Below, piece after piece: positions 8,368 to 18,066 of a stretch of 41,138 nt of DNA. The stretch spans positions 1 to 41,138 of the forward strand of contig CASFTO010000043.1 of assembly GCA_949297665.1 (NCBI GenBank). Direction: 5' to 3'. The first letter of the stretch is position 1. Every line of letters begins with the position of its first letter. A program made the translations under genes and the position numbers. Source of the DNA: an uncultured Alphaproteobacteria bacterium (GTDB lineage Bacteria; Pseudomonadota; Alphaproteobacteria; RF32; CAG-239). Under the pieces are notes generated by a model that did no database searches, was not told the origin of the DNA, and worked only from the letters and a program-made list of their open reading frames with translations.

Positions 8368-10926
8368 TTATTTAACTTGTAGTCCGTCTTCTCCGACATC
8401 AACGCTTACTTCCGAATTGTCATGAATTGTATCTGCTAAAAGAGCATATGCTAATTTATTTTCCAATTCTTTCTTCAATAAACGTTTTAACGGACGCGCT
8501 CCGTATACTTCGTCATATCCGTTGTCAATAATCCATTTATCGGCTTGCGGCGTTAATCTTAATTTAATGCCCCTATCGGTCAAACGTTTTTCAATATTGG
8601 CCATTGCAAGTGCCGCTATTGCTTTAATATCTTCTTTCGTCAGACGCTTGAATACTACTATATCATCTATACGATTAATAAACTCCGGTCGGAACGCATT
8701 TTTCAATGTTTCCAAAACCTTTGCGCGCTGCTCTTCCTCACTCAAACTCTGATTTATCAGATATTCAGCTCCTAAGTTTGAAGTCATGATGATAATCGTA
8801 TTTTTGAAATCTACCGTACGTCCTTTGCTATCTGTCAAACGTCCGTCATCCAAAACTTGCAGCAAAATATTGAACACGTCCGGATGCGCTTTTTCTACCT
8901 CGTCAAACAAGATAACCTGATATGGACGACGGCGAACACTTTCCGTCAAAATACCGCCCTCTTCATATCCGACATATCCCGGAGGTGAACCGATTAAACG
9001 CGCAACCGAGTGTTTCTCCATATACTCAGACATATCTACTCTTAACATCGCATTCTCATCATTAAACAAGAATTCTGCCAAACTCTTGCTTAATTCGGTT
9101 TTACCTACACCCGTCGGGCCTAAAAACAAGAACGAACCAATCGGCTGATTTGGGTTAGAAATCCCCGAACGCGAACGTCGTACCGCATTGGCTACAGCCT
9201 CAATCGCTTCATCTTGTCCGACAACCCGTTTCTTCAGATAATTCTCCAGATGCAATAACTTTTCTCGCTCCGATGACAACATCTTATCGGTCGGAATACC
9301 TGTCCATTTAGATACAACTTTCGCAATATCTTCCGGTTGTACTGTCTGTTGCTCCGTCTTTTTTGTATTTTTCTCCAGTTCACTTAGCTCCGCGGTCAAC
9401 TTTGGAATAATCCCATATTGCAACTCTCCAGCACGTTCATATTGTCCGTTTCTTTCGGCTATTTGCGCTTCACTTCTGGCTTTATCCAACTTATCCTTTA
9501 TCTCGGTCATATGTTGCAAATTCTGTTTCTCTTGTTTCCATTTCGCATCCAAAGTACGAGATTGCTCTTCCAAATTTGCCAGCTCTTTTTCTACTTCAGA
9601 CAACCTATTCTTAGAATTTTCGTCCGTTTCCTTTTTCAAGGCCTCTTTTTCTATCTTTAACTGTAAAACCTTGCGGTCTAACGTATCCAACTCTTCCGGC
9701 TTTGAATCTATACTCATACGCAATGATGACGCCGCCTCATCCATTAAGTCTATCGCTTTATCCGGCATATACCTATCGGCTATATAACGATTGGCTAACG
9801 TTGCCGCCGCAATCAGAGCCGCATCGGAAATTCTTACCCCATGATGAAGTTCAAACTTCTCTTTTATACCACGCAAAATGGTTATTGTTTCCTCAACATC
9901 CGGCTCATCAACATAGACCGGTTGGAAACGACGCGCTAACGCCGCATCTTTTTCGACATACTTTTTATATTCATTTAATGTTGTCGCTCCGACACAGTGT
10001 AACTCGCCTCTGGCCAACGCCGGTTTTAATAAATTTGACGCATCCATTGAACCTTCATTGGCTCCGGCGCCCACTATCGTGTGCATTTCATCAATGAATA
10101 AAATTATGGTTCCGGCGGCTTCTTCAACTTCTTTTAATACCGATTTCAGTCTTTCTTCAAACTCTCCTCGATATTTGGCTCCCGCTATTAATGCCCCCAT
10201 ATCCAAAGCTAACAGACGTTTATGCCTTAAGCTCTCCGGAACATCGTTATTGATGATACGCATCGCCAAGCCTTCAACAATTGCCGTTTTACCGACACCA
10301 GGTTCACCGATTAATACCGGATTATTTTTTGTTCGGCGGGACAAAACTTGTATCGTTCGACGTATCTCGCCATCTCGCCCAATCACCGGGTCTAATTTTC
10401 CTTCTTTCGCACGAGCGGTCAAATCTATCGTGAATTTTTTTAAGCTCTCAAATGTGTCTTCCGCCGTTTCCGAATCTGCCAATCGCCCTTTTCTATATGC
10501 TACAACCGCTTGGTTTAATTTTACGGGATTAACACCAGCCGTCTTTAATAGCTCTGCTGCCTTGTTCCCTGCTGATTGTGCCAAAACTTGTAACAAACGC
10601 TCTATCGTTACAAATTTATCGTTATTCTTTTCGCTGAAACTTTCCGCTTCCAACAGCAATCTACTCAATTCTTGCGACATTGAGCTTTGGACATTCTCTC
10701 CCGATACTGACGCTAGTTTTTTTAGCTCACTATCGGTACTTGCTTTTAATACCCCTAAATTACCACCGCTCTCGGTAATTAAATTTTCTACGGTCGGATC
10801 ATTTATATCCAATATCGTTCCCAACAAATGCAATGGTGTTACGAACTGATTGCCTCTTTTTATGGCCATGTCAATCGCGCCTTTTATCACTTCTTGGCTT
10901 TTGACTGTGTATTTTTCTATATTCAT
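8368..10926 (-). CDS. clpB: ATP-dependent disaggregase ClpB
   Basis: 852 residues, the normal ClpB length. This Hsp100 hexamer, with DnaK, pulls polypeptides out of aggregates in the cytoplasm. Order of domains: N-terminal Clp-N repeats (1-145), first AAA+ module with Walker A GEPGVGKT at 207-214 and '[11 protein letters not shown]' nearby, a long charged coiled-coil middle domain (about 405-525) that separates ClpB from ClpA, second AAA+ with GPTGVGKT near 605 and '[13 protein letters not shown]' substrate loop, and a C-terminal D2-small domain. No ClpP-docking loop is expected in this family. A GGAGATAAAAGG ribosome-binding region precedes the ATG. It is monocistronic, with its own promoter and terminator. 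Confidence 0.98.
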   Translation of the reverse strand: MNIEKYTVKSQEVIKGAIDMAIKRGNQFVTPLHLLGTILDINDPTVENLITESGGNLGVLKASTDSELKKLASVSGENVQSSMSQELSRLLLEAESFSEKNNDKFVTIERLLQVLAQSAGNKAAELLKTAGVNPVKLNQAVVAYRKGRLADSETAEDTFESLKKFTIDLTARAKEGKLDPVIGRDGEIRRTIQVLSRRTKNNPVLIGEPGVGKTAIVEGLAMRIINNDVPESLRHKRLLALDMGALIAGAKYRGEFEERLKSVLKEVEEAAGTIILFIDEMHTIVGAGANEGSMDASNLLKPALARGELHCVGATTLNEYKKYVEKDAALARRFQPVYVDEPDVEETITILRGIKEKFELHHGVRISDAALIAAATLANRYIADRYMPDKAIDLMDEAASSLRMSIDSKPEELDTLDRKVLQLKIEKEALKKETDENSKNRLSEVEKELANLEEQSRTLDAKWKQEKQNLQHMTEIKDKLDKARSEAQIAERNGQYERAGELQYGIIPKLTAELSELEKNTKKTEQQTVQPEDIAKVVSKWTGIPTDKMLSSEREKLLHLENYLKKRVVGQDEAIEAVANAVRRSRSGISNPNQPIGSFLFLGPTGVGKTELSKSLAEFLFNDENAMLRVDMSEYMEKHSVARLIGSPPGYVGYEEGGILTESVRRRPYQVILFDEVEKAHPDVFNILLQVLDDGRLTDSKGRTVDFKNTIIIMTSNLGAEYLINQSLSEEEQRAKVLETLKNAFRPEFINRIDDIVVFKRLTKEDIKAIAALAMANIEKRLTDRGIKLRLTPQADKWIIDNGYDEVYGARPLKRLLKKELENKLAYALLADTIHDNSEVSVDVGEDGLQVK

Positions 10927-10949
10927 CCTTTTATCTCCTTCATCTTTTT

Positions 10950-10979
10950 ATGTAGTGCGCCATATTACCCAAAATCAAG
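10950..10979 (-). promoter_or_regulatory. clpB promoter candidate
   Basis: Minus strand CTTGAT (10974-10979), 18-nt spacer, CTACAT (10950-10955). It fits the alphaproteobacterial housekeeping form loosely. The CTTGA -35 is also what an RpoH heat-shock promoter would show, and the sequence alone does not decide. Confidence 0.4.
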
Positions 10980-11021
10980 TCCCTCCCTCTTTAAACTCGC
11001 TTATTTTTCTTTTTTAAAAAA

Positions 11022-11056
11022 CGAAAATCCCGCTTTGCCTTACAGCAAAACGGGGG
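11022..11056 (-). terminator. Terminator of the 11910-11063 operon
   Basis: CCCGCTTTGC (11029-11038) and GCAAAACGGG (11045-11054) pair over 10 bp with one G-T. An interrupted T-tract follows on the minus strand. Confidence 0.75.
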
Positions 11057-11062
11057 TTCTCT

Positions 11063-11422
11063 TTAGTCGTGAATATACAAATACCACAATCCGTATTTGT
11101 TATTCTTGTCTTCGTTGTAATAACGCATGGCCTGCTCTATCATCAAATTTTCTTCGCATTCAATGATAAAACCTTCCTTTAACAGATTGCCGGCAATATA
11201 CACCTTAAATAACGGACGAATATGCGGTTCACAGTAAATCGTGACTATTCCTCCTTTGAACGAATGTATTTCTCCGGGCATGTCTTTCGGAAGTATCGGA
11301 CAGTTTTCTATCCGCTGCGCTAAAGGGCGACCGGCGCTGCCTAACATTAAACCTATGGGGCTATTATTAATTGCTTCGCGCTTCCATAAGTAAAAGTTTA
11401 TGGTTTGAAGTAAGGTTTTCAT
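11063..11422 (-). CDS. Hypothetical protein
   Basis: 119 residues, not recognised. It has a mixed alpha/beta look: an N-terminal helix 'LLQTINFYLWKREA', a central strand-rich part ('GGIVTIYCEPHIRPLFKVYIAG') and an aromatic C-terminus ('KYGLWYLYIHD'). No signal peptide, membrane helix or metal-binding cluster is seen. It follows the 160-residue gene by 5 nt and is clearly co-transcribed with it, so the two are probably functionally linked. A strong terminator lies 7 nt after its stop. Confidence 0.7.
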   Translation of the reverse strand: MKTLLQTINFYLWKREAINNSPIGLMLGSAGRPLAQRIENCPILPKDMPGEIHSFKGGIVTIYCEPHIRPLFKVYIAGNLLKEGFIIECEENLMIEQAMRYYNEDKNNKYGLWYLYIHD

Positions 11423-11427
11423 AGTTC

Positions 11428-11910
11428 TTAGAATTTATAATTGGCTACAAAAACTTCTCTATCTCCATCTTTGGCGTGATACGTTTTTACTTCACTCACG
11501 CCTTCAGCCCTAACACTCCAATCTTTTCCTTGATGAGTGAATGTTCCTTTCTTGCCATTTCCATCCCATCTTTCCGGACTGGTTTCTTGTTTAGGCGTAT
11601 AGGTAACATCTGTTACTTCTTCATAGTTCGTATCTTCCGGTTCCGCTGGAGCAAGCATACCGTTGATTTTTTGCTTTACTCTATCCCAAAAGCCAGATGT
11701 CTTTTGTTCTTCTTTTGGGCAATATGCCGGATAATTGCCTCTGTTTATTGTCAACTGACGTTGATGCGACGGATTTGTGTCTATCGGACCTTCTACCGTA
11801 AATAACACTTGCTTTCCAGGAATACGCGTTGACGCGTATGTTCCATCAGAAAAAACATAAATCGGATAGCCATATCGGCTACCAAATTCGTTAAAACTTT
11901 CTGCTGTCAT
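11428..11910 (-). CDS. Hypothetical protein
   Basis: 160 residues, not recognised. The N-terminal 70 residues are rich in Gly, Tyr and short strands ('YGYPIYVFSDGTYASTRI'), then comes a Pro/Glu/Thr-rich linker (about 85-120), and a strand-rich C-terminus ('GTFTHQGKDWSVRAEGVSEV'). It may be two small beta domains. No signal peptide or membrane segment is seen. The ribosome-binding site is weak (AAAGAAAT). It is the first gene of a two-gene operon, expressed from one or both of the tandem promoters upstream. Confidence 0.7.
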   Translation of the reverse strand: MTAESFNEFGSRYGYPIYVFSDGTYASTRIPGKQVLFTVEGPIDTNPSHQRQLTINRGNYPAYCPKEEQKTSGFWDRVKQKINGMLAPAEPEDTNYEEVTDVTYTPKQETSPERWDGNGKKGTFTHQGKDWSVRAEGVSEVKTYHAKDGDREVFVANYKF

Positions 11911-11933
11911 AATTTCTTTTTTTAATGTAAATA

Positions 11934-11962
11934 AAAATATATTTTTCTTGTAAACTGGTCAA
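11934..11962 (-). promoter_or_regulatory. Proximal promoter of the 11910-11063 operon
   Basis: Minus strand TTGACC (11957-11962), 17-nt spacer, TATTTT (11934-11939). A TGTAAA-N10-TTTACA dyad (11949-11970) straddles the -35 and could be an operator. Confidence 0.5.
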
Positions 11963-12086
11963 CTTTTACACCAAATAACTACGTAAATGAAAGTGGATAC
12001 ACCAAGATTTTGCCTTGGTTATTTATCCTTCTTAATAATTCATTTCTTTCCATAACTGCTATTTAAATAATTTTCAATTGTTTTCA

Positions 12087-12114
12087 ATTTTAGACTTTTT
12101 TTGTTTTTTGTCAA
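12087..12114 (-). promoter_or_regulatory. Distal promoter of the 11910-11063 operon
   Basis: Minus strand TTGACA (12109-12114), 16-nt A-rich spacer, TAAAAT (12087-12092), immediately after the stop of the GtrII-like gene. It would give a leader of about 170 nt that contains a small ACCAAG/CTTGGT hairpin (12001-12019). Confidence 0.55.
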
Positions 12115-12120
12115 TACATT

Positions 12121-13629
12121 TTATTTCGGTATTTGTGCTTGGATGGCCTTTATCCCTTCTTTTGTCAGTAGAATTATCGCATAGGTGTCATCCACATATA
12201 TCCCTTGCTCCGATGGCCATGGAGCTTTCGCATCCCTTAAAAATATATACAGAGGCTCTGTCAACTCCCCTATTTGCGACCGGCCTGCATATATCTGATT
12301 TACGGCATAGAAGTTCAAAATTCCCGCTGGAATATGACGCACCATAAATGAACTTGTCAACATATATGGATTGTCCTTTTGATATGTTTCTTGATAGTAT
12401 TTGGGGCGTAAGGCCTTTTCTCCGGCTACGACCGGTATTAATCTTGATTGTGTGGAAGCTGTCTGACGCTCCTCTATTCTATCTTTTATTCTCTCTATCA
12501 TTTTTTCTTCGGCATTTTTTCCGAATTGCCACACCTTTTGCGTATAAAACCCTTCTCTTGCGGCTATGCTTATAAATAGCATACCCAACAATAACCCCAC
12601 ATTTTTGGCAATCTTTGGTGTTTTTTCATTCAGCAATAAAGCCAAACCCCCGGCGTATAAGAAATTTATTCCATAAAAATTGATGCGTGCCACATACGCC
12701 GCTTCTTCCCAACGTGCCGCTAAAAAGGCGCTTAATACCGTCGCGCCTAGACCGATAGCCCATAGTATAATCGTTCTGAAGTGCTTGTCTTCCAATATTG
12801 TCTTGGCAAACGCGCATATAATTATTAATATTCCTATCACCTTTAATGCTCTCGGAAAAAACGGAATACTCGCGTACAACTGCCTCACAGCTAATATCAT
12901 CATATCGGGAATACGCTTTATCAAATCTGGCATATCCGCGGTCTGGATATTGTAATGCCCCGTATAAATTATCTCCTTATAGGTTAAGATCTTTAATATC
13001 AGAACGAAAAATATCAGAGATACGATAATGGTACCTAACGCACTTTTGGATATTTTCTTCTCTAGCAAACTCCTTATTACCCAGCTGACAACCATCATTT
13101 CCGCTACACTCGGATATACTCCCAATGCTGTCAAAAAGCAAATTATCGCCGCTAATCTATAATACCACTGTTTATTTTCCGCCCAAATTAAACCGCCCAT
13201 CACTAAGGGAATCGCTGCAAAATTTCCGATAATGTTTATCGGAAAATATAACCAATCCCAAATATATGGCGAGCTGATAATTATTGAGCCTATTAATATG
13301 CCTGATATCCCCTTTTCTATCTTCCAATATTTTACCAGTAATACCATTCCGAAAGATAACAGCACAAACGCCGTCAAATTATTCAATATCGGTAAAATTT
13401 GTCCACCATATAAACATACATTCAAAATAAATTTGGCATACCGCCCTTCAAATAATCCGGTATCCAAACTTAAAACTTGTGTCGTACCTTTTACCCAATC
13501 CCAATCATGATTCCCTATAAAAAAAGTTGTCTGATAGTATAAAAAAAGAAGATTGCTGATGCAGAAAAATATTATACCCAACTTTATTTCGTTTATGTAT
13601 TTATTTGTTTTTACAGCTCTATTTTCCAT
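12121..13629 (-). CDS. GtrII-like membrane glucosyltransferase
   Basis: 502 residues with about ten hydrophobic segments, so an inner-membrane protein. The start resembles glucosyltransferase GtrII (GT-C fold, used in O-antigen or other surface glycan modification with a polyprenyl-phosphate sugar). A first membrane helix is followed by an extracytoplasmic loop, 'GNHDWDWVKG' then 'LFEGRYAKF', matching the acidic-plus-'GR' signature of that family. The soluble C-terminus (about 375-502) is hydrophilic. The ribosome-binding site is AGGAAATAGCG. It follows the upstream membrane protein by 2 nt and is its operon partner. Exact donor and acceptor cannot be read from sequence, and no gtrA or gtrB neighbour is present. 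Confidence 0.75.
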   Translation of the reverse strand: MENRAVKTNKYINEIKLGIIFFCISNLLFLYYQTTFFIGNHDWDWVKGTTQVLSLDTGLFEGRYAKFILNVCLYGGQILPILNNLTAFVLLSFGMVLLVKYWKIEKGISGILIGSIIISSPYIWDWLYFPINIIGNFAAIPLVMGGLIWAENKQWYYRLAAIICFLTALGVYPSVAEMMVVSWVIRSLLEKKISKSALGTIIVSLIFFVLILKILTYKEIIYTGHYNIQTADMPDLIKRIPDMMILAVRQLYASIPFFPRALKVIGILIIICAFAKTILEDKHFRTIILWAIGLGATVLSAFLAARWEEAAYVARINFYGINFLYAGGLALLLNEKTPKIAKNVGLLLGMLFISIAAREGFYTQKVWQFGKNAEEKMIERIKDRIEERQTASTQSRLIPVVAGEKALRPKYYQETYQKDNPYMLTSSFMVRHIPAGILNFYAVNQIYAGRSQIGELTEPLYIFLRDAKAPWPSEQGIYVDDTYAIILLTKEGIKAIQAQIPK

Positions 13630-13631
13630 CG

Positions 13632-15029
13632 CTATTTCCTATATAATACATACAACGTTTCATCCTTTGACATATCTTGTAATGCAAAAAAGTGTCCTGA
13701 TATAAAGGCCTTTATTTGGTAATTTCCTTGTGCTTCTATCTCTTTTATTCTGGTATTGAATTTGTCATACACCTCTTTATTGATAATTATGGCGCGCTTT
13801 TGTTTGATATCTTCGGGCGTTATACTTTGAGTAAAGCCATTATTGCGCCAATCCCAATAGCTTAAATTCACATCTTTCTCATACAAATATAAAGATATCC
13901 CGTTAAATGCGGCTATCTTTGTTTCTGATGCGGGTATATTTTCTGCTTGCAAAAAATTATGTATATCTTTTGTTACCGAATATTTCTCTTTTATATCCTT
14001 CATTATGCCCATACTGCTCCAAATGATTTGTACGCATAATAAAATTCCCACGCCTATCTGCACGCTTCGCGATATTTCTCTTTTTTCCTGCCAGAATAAA
14101 AATAGCCCACTCATGATTATGATGCCGGCATGCCACGGTTTATACGGCACAAACAGCATAAATAATATATTGGGGAGAAACAATATCCCAAAACTCATCT
14201 TATAATTCTTTGCCATCATATACGTCATCAGCAAAAAATATCCTAAACCAATATATATGTATCCTAAATTTTCCGGCGCAATTTCACTCGAGCTTATTAA
14301 GCCTACCGACATTAATGTCAAAATATTGCGCACCCGATATCCTTGCAGCAATTCATAATTGTATAAATATTGATTGCTTGATTCCGGATACATACATACT
14401 ATGGTACAAATTGTAAAAATTGCAAATATACTTAGTACTTTTAGATTTTTTTCTATAAATATTCTATATCCTTTTAGTCCTGCTTCTCTATCCGCATCTT
14501 TATATATCCAAAACAGTACTATTGAGCAGGAAAGTATAAAAGCATGCGAACTAACCGAGCCCAGCAAAAGTAAACTCAGTATTAAACGATACGGATGTCG
14601 GTGGCGATTTTCATAACATATTGCTGCCATTGTTGTCATTAAAAACAGTAAACCGTAATTTCTGGAAACAATGTTGTATTGATACAAAATAAAATATGTC
14701 AGCGGAAATAGGTATTTTATATACTTTGAAAAAGGTGCTTTACTTATAAATAAATATACCGCCAACAAATTAGGAAATATTGAGGATATATATAATTTTG
14801 AATAATCAAGACCACAATATATTAAAAACTTTAGCCATAAAAACCATAGAGCCGGTGTACCTTCGGTTCTTGATACCGTTGTCAATATATCCCAAACGCT
14901 CGCATCTCTGGCTATTAAATATGCTTGGGCTTCGTCGGCAAACGGTTCATGATTCATCCCTACCCAAAGTGATACTCCAAACCAAATCAGTATATAGAGC
15001 GGATTAATTATTCTTTCTTCTTTTTGCAT
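13632..15029 (-). CDS. Polytopic GT-C-like glycosyltransferase family protein
   Basis: 465 residues with about ten membrane helices. After helix 1 comes 'GMNHEPFADEAQAYLIARD'. An acidic 'DEA-QA' motif in the first periplasmic loop is typical of GT-C enzymes that use polyprenyl-phosphate-linked sugars, and very similar N-termini occur in a widespread uncharacterised bacterial family. The C-terminal 100 residues are soluble and may bind the acceptor. It is the first gene of a two-gene operon with the GtrII-like gene, so both probably decorate the same envelope glycan. The start codon is ATG with a GGAAGGGAT sequence about 10 nt upstream. The acceptor is unknown. Confidence 0.7.
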   Translation of the reverse strand: MQKEERIINPLYILIWFGVSLWVGMNHEPFADEAQAYLIARDASVWDILTTVSRTEGTPALWFLWLKFLIYCGLDYSKLYISSIFPNLLAVYLFISKAPFSKYIKYLFPLTYFILYQYNIVSRNYGLLFLMTTMAAICYENRHRHPYRLILSLLLLGSVSSHAFILSCSIVLFWIYKDADREAGLKGYRIFIEKNLKVLSIFAIFTICTIVCMYPESSNQYLYNYELLQGYRVRNILTLMSVGLISSSEIAPENLGYIYIGLGYFLLMTYMMAKNYKMSFGILFLPNILFMLFVPYKPWHAGIIIMSGLFLFWQEKREISRSVQIGVGILLCVQIIWSSMGIMKDIKEKYSVTKDIHNFLQAENIPASETKIAAFNGISLYLYEKDVNLSYWDWRNNGFTQSITPEDIKQKRAIIINKEVYDKFNTRIKEIEAQGNYQIKAFISGHFFALQDMSKDETLYVLYRK

Positions 15030-15118
15030 TGCAAAGATTTATCCCTTCCCAACTTTGCTTATCAGGATAAATTTCTCATTCCTTTTTGTAAAGCGCTTTT
15101 CTTGATTAATACAAAACT

Positions 15119-15526
15119 TTAGATATTTGCCATCACTTGCAGTTCGTTGCGAATCGACGTTAAATCTTTTAATGCGTTTTCTATCACTGTATGATTTTCT
15201 GATATTTTTTCGTTTGCCGCTTTTTCTTCTTCCTCTTCGAAAAAGTCTTTTTGTATCTCCGTTCCTAAAATATCTTTTAAACTGCGATTTTTAAACAATT
15301 TTTGCACGCCTTCTATCGTGTAGCGGCGTTCGTATAACAACTCTTTTATCAATGATAGCAACTCTACATCGTCCGGACGATAATAGCGACGGGAACTCTT
15401 GGTTTTCATCGGTTTTATTTGATTGAATTTAGTTTCCCAAAAACGTAACACGTGCGGTGCTATACCTAAATCCTCGGTCACTTCCGCTATGCTTCGAAAC
15501 GCTGATTTTGATTTATTTACGCCCAT
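15119..15526 (-). CDS. MerR family transcriptional regulator
   Basis: 135 residues. The N-terminal winged helix-turn-helix runs about 8-75: '[21 protein letters not shown]' then '[14 protein letters not shown]'. The C-terminus is a Glu-rich helix probably used for dimerisation, without an obvious metal-binding Cys pattern. This is the MerR-like protein conserved behind ihfA in alphaproteobacteria, whose target is generally not known. It is 85 nt after ihfA with a terminator in between, so read-through or a separate promoter would express it. Confidence 0.9.
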   Translation of the reverse strand: MGVNKSKSAFRSIAEVTEDLGIAPHVLRFWETKFNQIKPMKTKSSRRYYRPDDVELLSLIKELLYERRYTIEGVQKLFKNRSLKDILGTEIQKDFFEEEEEKAANEKISENHTVIENALKDLTSIRNELQVMANI

Positions 15527-15549
15527 CTCTTTTTCCTCTGTTTTATATG

Positions 15550-15593
15550 AAAAAGGACGGAAACCTTAGTTTATAGTTTAACCGCCCTTCGTA
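15550..15593 (-). terminator. Terminator after ihfA
   Basis: AAGGACGG (15553-15560) and CCGCCCTT (15582-15589) pair with one G-T on the minus strand and are followed by a T-run, between ihfA and merR. It probably attenuates the flow into merR. Confidence 0.65.
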
Positions 15594-15611
15594 TCTTCTT
15601 GTTTTTAAATC

Positions 15612-15896
15612 TTATTTGTTTACGGACATTTTAAGATTTTGTGACGGACGAAATGATATTACTGTTCTCGGGGTAATTTCAGCTTCTACTCCAGTCTTGG
15701 GATTACGTCCGATACGAGCATTCTTTCTCTTTAATAAGAAAGAGCCAAATGATGAAATTTTTACATCCTTACCGGAAATCAATTCTCCTTTGATTTCATC
15801 TATAACCATATCCAGAATGTCGCCAGCATCTTTTCTGGATAAACCAATTTCCGTACAAATGGTTTCTGCTATATCGGCACGAGTTACTGTTGTCAT
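15612..15896 (-). CDS. ihfA: Integration host factor subunit alpha
   Basis: 94 residues, typical of HU/IHF proteins. Its N-terminal helices 'RADIAETICTEIGLSRKDAG' drive dimerisation. The beta-arm carries 'ARIGRNPKTGVEAEI', including the Asn-Pro that intercalates into bent DNA. It binds specific sites as a heterodimer with IHF-beta, which is not in this window, and acts as a nucleoid and promoter architect. Gene order downstream of fabH supports alpha rather than HU. A ribosome-binding site, AGGAAAGG-like, lies directly upstream. Confidence 0.93.
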   Translation of the reverse strand: MTTVTRADIAETICTEIGLSRKDAGDILDMVIDEIKGELISGKDVKISSFGSFLLKRKNARIGRNPKTGVEAEITPRTVISFRPSQNLKMSVNK

Positions 15897-16003
15897 TTTT
15901 TACCTTTCCTAAAAATAAATATTACCTCTGATCTTCTTTATATTTTAATCAATGCTCCGCAACAATTCAATATTTCTTCTAAATTATACAGAGCTATTTT
16001 TTC

Positions 16004-16984
16004 TTAGTATCTAATTAACATTCCGCCCCAGGTGAAACCTGCTCCCATGGCTGGTATTAATATCATATCTCCCTTTTTAATCTTACCTGATGCTACCGAT
16101 TCAGATAAGGCCAACGGAATAGATGCTGCTGAGGTGTTACCGTGGTGATCTACCGTAACTATCACTTTTTCCGTCGGTACTCCTAATTTTTGACCAACTC
16201 CAGAAATAATCCTGACGTTAGCTTGATGCGGTAATAACCAATCTACCTCTTCGGCGTTTATATTGGCCTGATGCATTACTTCTTGACACGCTTCACTCAT
16301 TGCGCCGACCGCAAACTTAAATACTTCTTTCCCGTTCATTCTGATATATCCCGGGGATTGGGTTGCCGATACACCTCCGGTCGTATATAGATTTTCATAT
16401 TGTGTTCCATCGGCATAAATTTTACTCGCCAAAATTCCGGTATCTTTTGACGTACCTTCGCCTTCCGCAGCTCTTACAATCACAGCTCCTGCTCCATCGC
16501 CAAACAGTACGCAGGTGTTTCTGTCTGTCCAATCCGTGATTTTTGATAAACTCTCTACGCCTATAACTACGGCTGTTTTGATTTGACCTAAGCGTATCAT
16601 GTTATCTACCATCGTCATAGCATATACGAATCCAGAACATGCAGCGCCAATATCAAACGCCGGCGTACCAACCTTAACCCCTAATCGACCGGCTATTTTT
16701 GCCGATACTGATGGTGTTGTATTATCCGGTGTTAGTGTGGCAACCACTACCAAATCAAGCTCTTCTGCCGTTACTTTTGCCGCTTGCATTGCCATTTCAA
16801 CCGCTTGCATCGCCATATCCGAGGTTAATTCACCTTCCGCTACTATATGACGCGAACGTATTCCTGTTCGGGTGCTAATCCATTCATCGTTGGTGTCTAC
16901 CATTTTAGACAAATCGTCATTCGTCAGCACTTTGGACGGTAAATAGTGTCCGCAGCCGATAATTTCTGTTCTAATACACTTCAT
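16004..16984 (-). CDS. fabH: 3-oxoacyl-[ACP] synthase III (KAS III)
   Basis: 326 residues with start at 16984 (MKCIRTEIIG). This Met follows a GGAAG ribosome-binding site and removes an 8-residue extension. The gene overlaps plsX by 14 nt, suggesting translational coupling. The enzyme starts fatty-acid synthesis by condensing an acyl-CoA, usually acetyl-CoA, with malonyl-ACP. The catalytic triad is visible: Cys116 in 'GAACSGF', His253 in 'LLPHQAN', Asn283 in 'DHHGNTS'. Length and motifs are complete. Confidence 0.97.
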   Translation of the reverse strand: MKCIRTEIIGCGHYLPSKVLTNDDLSKMVDTNDEWISTRTGIRSRHIVAEGELTSDMAMQAVEMAMQAAKVTAEELDLVVVATLTPDNTTPSVSAKIAGRLGVKVGTPAFDIGAACSGFVYAMTMVDNMIRLGQIKTAVVIGVESLSKITDWTDRNTCVLFGDGAGAVIVRAAEGEGTSKDTGILASKIYADGTQYENLYTTGGVSATQSPGYIRMNGKEVFKFAVGAMSEACQEVMHQANINAEEVDWLLPHQANVRIISGVGQKLGVPTEKVIVTVDHHGNTSAASIPLALSESVASGKIKKGDMILIPAMGAGFTWGGMLIRY

Positions 16985-18035
16985 AGCATGCTTCCTGTGA
17001 TAGTTCATCTAAATCTATATTTTCTAATTCTCGGCGTATCGAGCCGACAAAATCTTTACGCACTAACCGCGCCGCATTTTCAACTGCTATTGAAAACCCA
17101 AACGCATCCGTTCCGCCATGACTCTTTACCGATAATCCGTTTAAACCAACGAACATTGCCCCATTGTATAAGCGCGGATCCATCGTCTTCTTCAGCTTTC
17201 GGCCCGCTCCTATCATAAACGGTAATCCTAATTTTGCTAAAAACGACTGCTTAACGGCTTGTTTTATTAACTTCATTATCAGATTACACGTCCCTTCAAC
17301 AGATTTTAGCGCAATGTTGCCAGAAAAACCATCTGCAACAACTACATCTGCTTTTCCATTCGGAATTTCATGTGGCTCAATATAACCGATAAAATCCAAA
17401 TTCAAATGGGTGTTTTTGATAATATGCGCCGCTACATGTATCTCGCCTTTGCCTTTCATCTCTTCGGCGCCGATATTCATTAAGGCGACTCGCGGGCGAT
17501 CAATCCCTAACGCGTATTTAGCAAAAATATTACCCATTATGGCAAATTCCGCTAAATTAATACCATCGCAATCCGTATTCGCTCCCAAATCCAACATAAC
17601 ATATTTGCCGCTAATGTGGGGCATTATACTAATTATAGCCGGTCGATGGATCTTTTGTATCGTTTTTAGCACTAATTTAGAAATAGCCATCAACGCTCCC
17701 GTATTTCCGGCCGAAACAACTGCCGAGGCTTTGCCTTCTTTTACAGCTTCCACGGCTTTATACATACTTGTTTCGCGGTTACGGATAACGTGTGACGGCT
17801 TATCCTCATTATGAACAAATTCTTTTGTATGAAAAATCTGACAAACTTCTTTTAATGCCGGATATTTATCCATCTCAGCAGTTACTTTCGCTTCATCCCC
17901 ATATACTAAAAATCTTATATCCGGATTTCTTTTGTGGGCAAGAGCCAGACCTTCTATTACTACTGCGGGGGACTTGTCCCCCCCCATAGCATCTATGGAT
18001 ATGACCAGATTACTCTCAGACAAAACCTGCTCCAT
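16971..18035 (-). CDS. plsX: Phosphate acyltransferase PlsX
   Basis: 354 residues. PlsX converts acyl-ACP to acyl-phosphate for PlsY, the first step of phospholipid synthesis in most bacteria. It is a peripheral membrane enzyme. The family N-terminus 'ISIDAMGGDKSP' is clear, as are 'SAGNTGALMAISK' and 'DLGANTDC'. It sits between rpmF and fabH in the usual order and overlaps fabH. The ribosome-binding site is distant (AAGGAAG about 15 nt before ATG). An 8-G tract (C8 on the plus strand at 17978-17985) encodes part of the conserved 'MGGD' motif and lies inside a short hairpin, so it is a potential slippage site. Confidence 0.97.
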   Translation of the reverse strand: MEQVLSESNLVISIDAMGGDKSPAVVIEGLALAHKRNPDIRFLVYGDEAKVTAEMDKYPALKEVCQIFHTKEFVHNEDKPSHVIRNRETSMYKAVEAVKEGKASAVVSAGNTGALMAISKLVLKTIQKIHRPAIISIMPHISGKYVMLDLGANTDCDGINLAEFAIMGNIFAKYALGIDRPRVALMNIGAEEMKGKGEIHVAAHIIKNTHLNLDFIGYIEPHEIPNGKADVVVADGFSGNIALKSVEGTCNLIMKLIKQAVKQSFLAKLGLPFMIGAGRKLKKTMDPRLYNGAMFVGLNGLSVKSHGGTDAFGFSIAVENAARLVRKDFVGSIRRELENIDLDELSQEACYEVY

Positions 18036-18066
18036 AAAAATAAATTAATTAATCTTCCTTTAGCTA

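Noticed and set aside
10058..10849. 263-codon plus-strand ORF within clpB
   Set aside because: It is the antisense of conserved ClpB codons, with no promoter or ribosome-binding site.
12001..12019. ACCAAG/CTTGGT hairpin as a terminator
   Set aside because: No T-run on either strand and only 6 bp.
11979..12053. 24-codon minus-strand ORF in the 170-nt leader
   Set aside because: No ribosome-binding site and no amino-acid run. It is probably chance.
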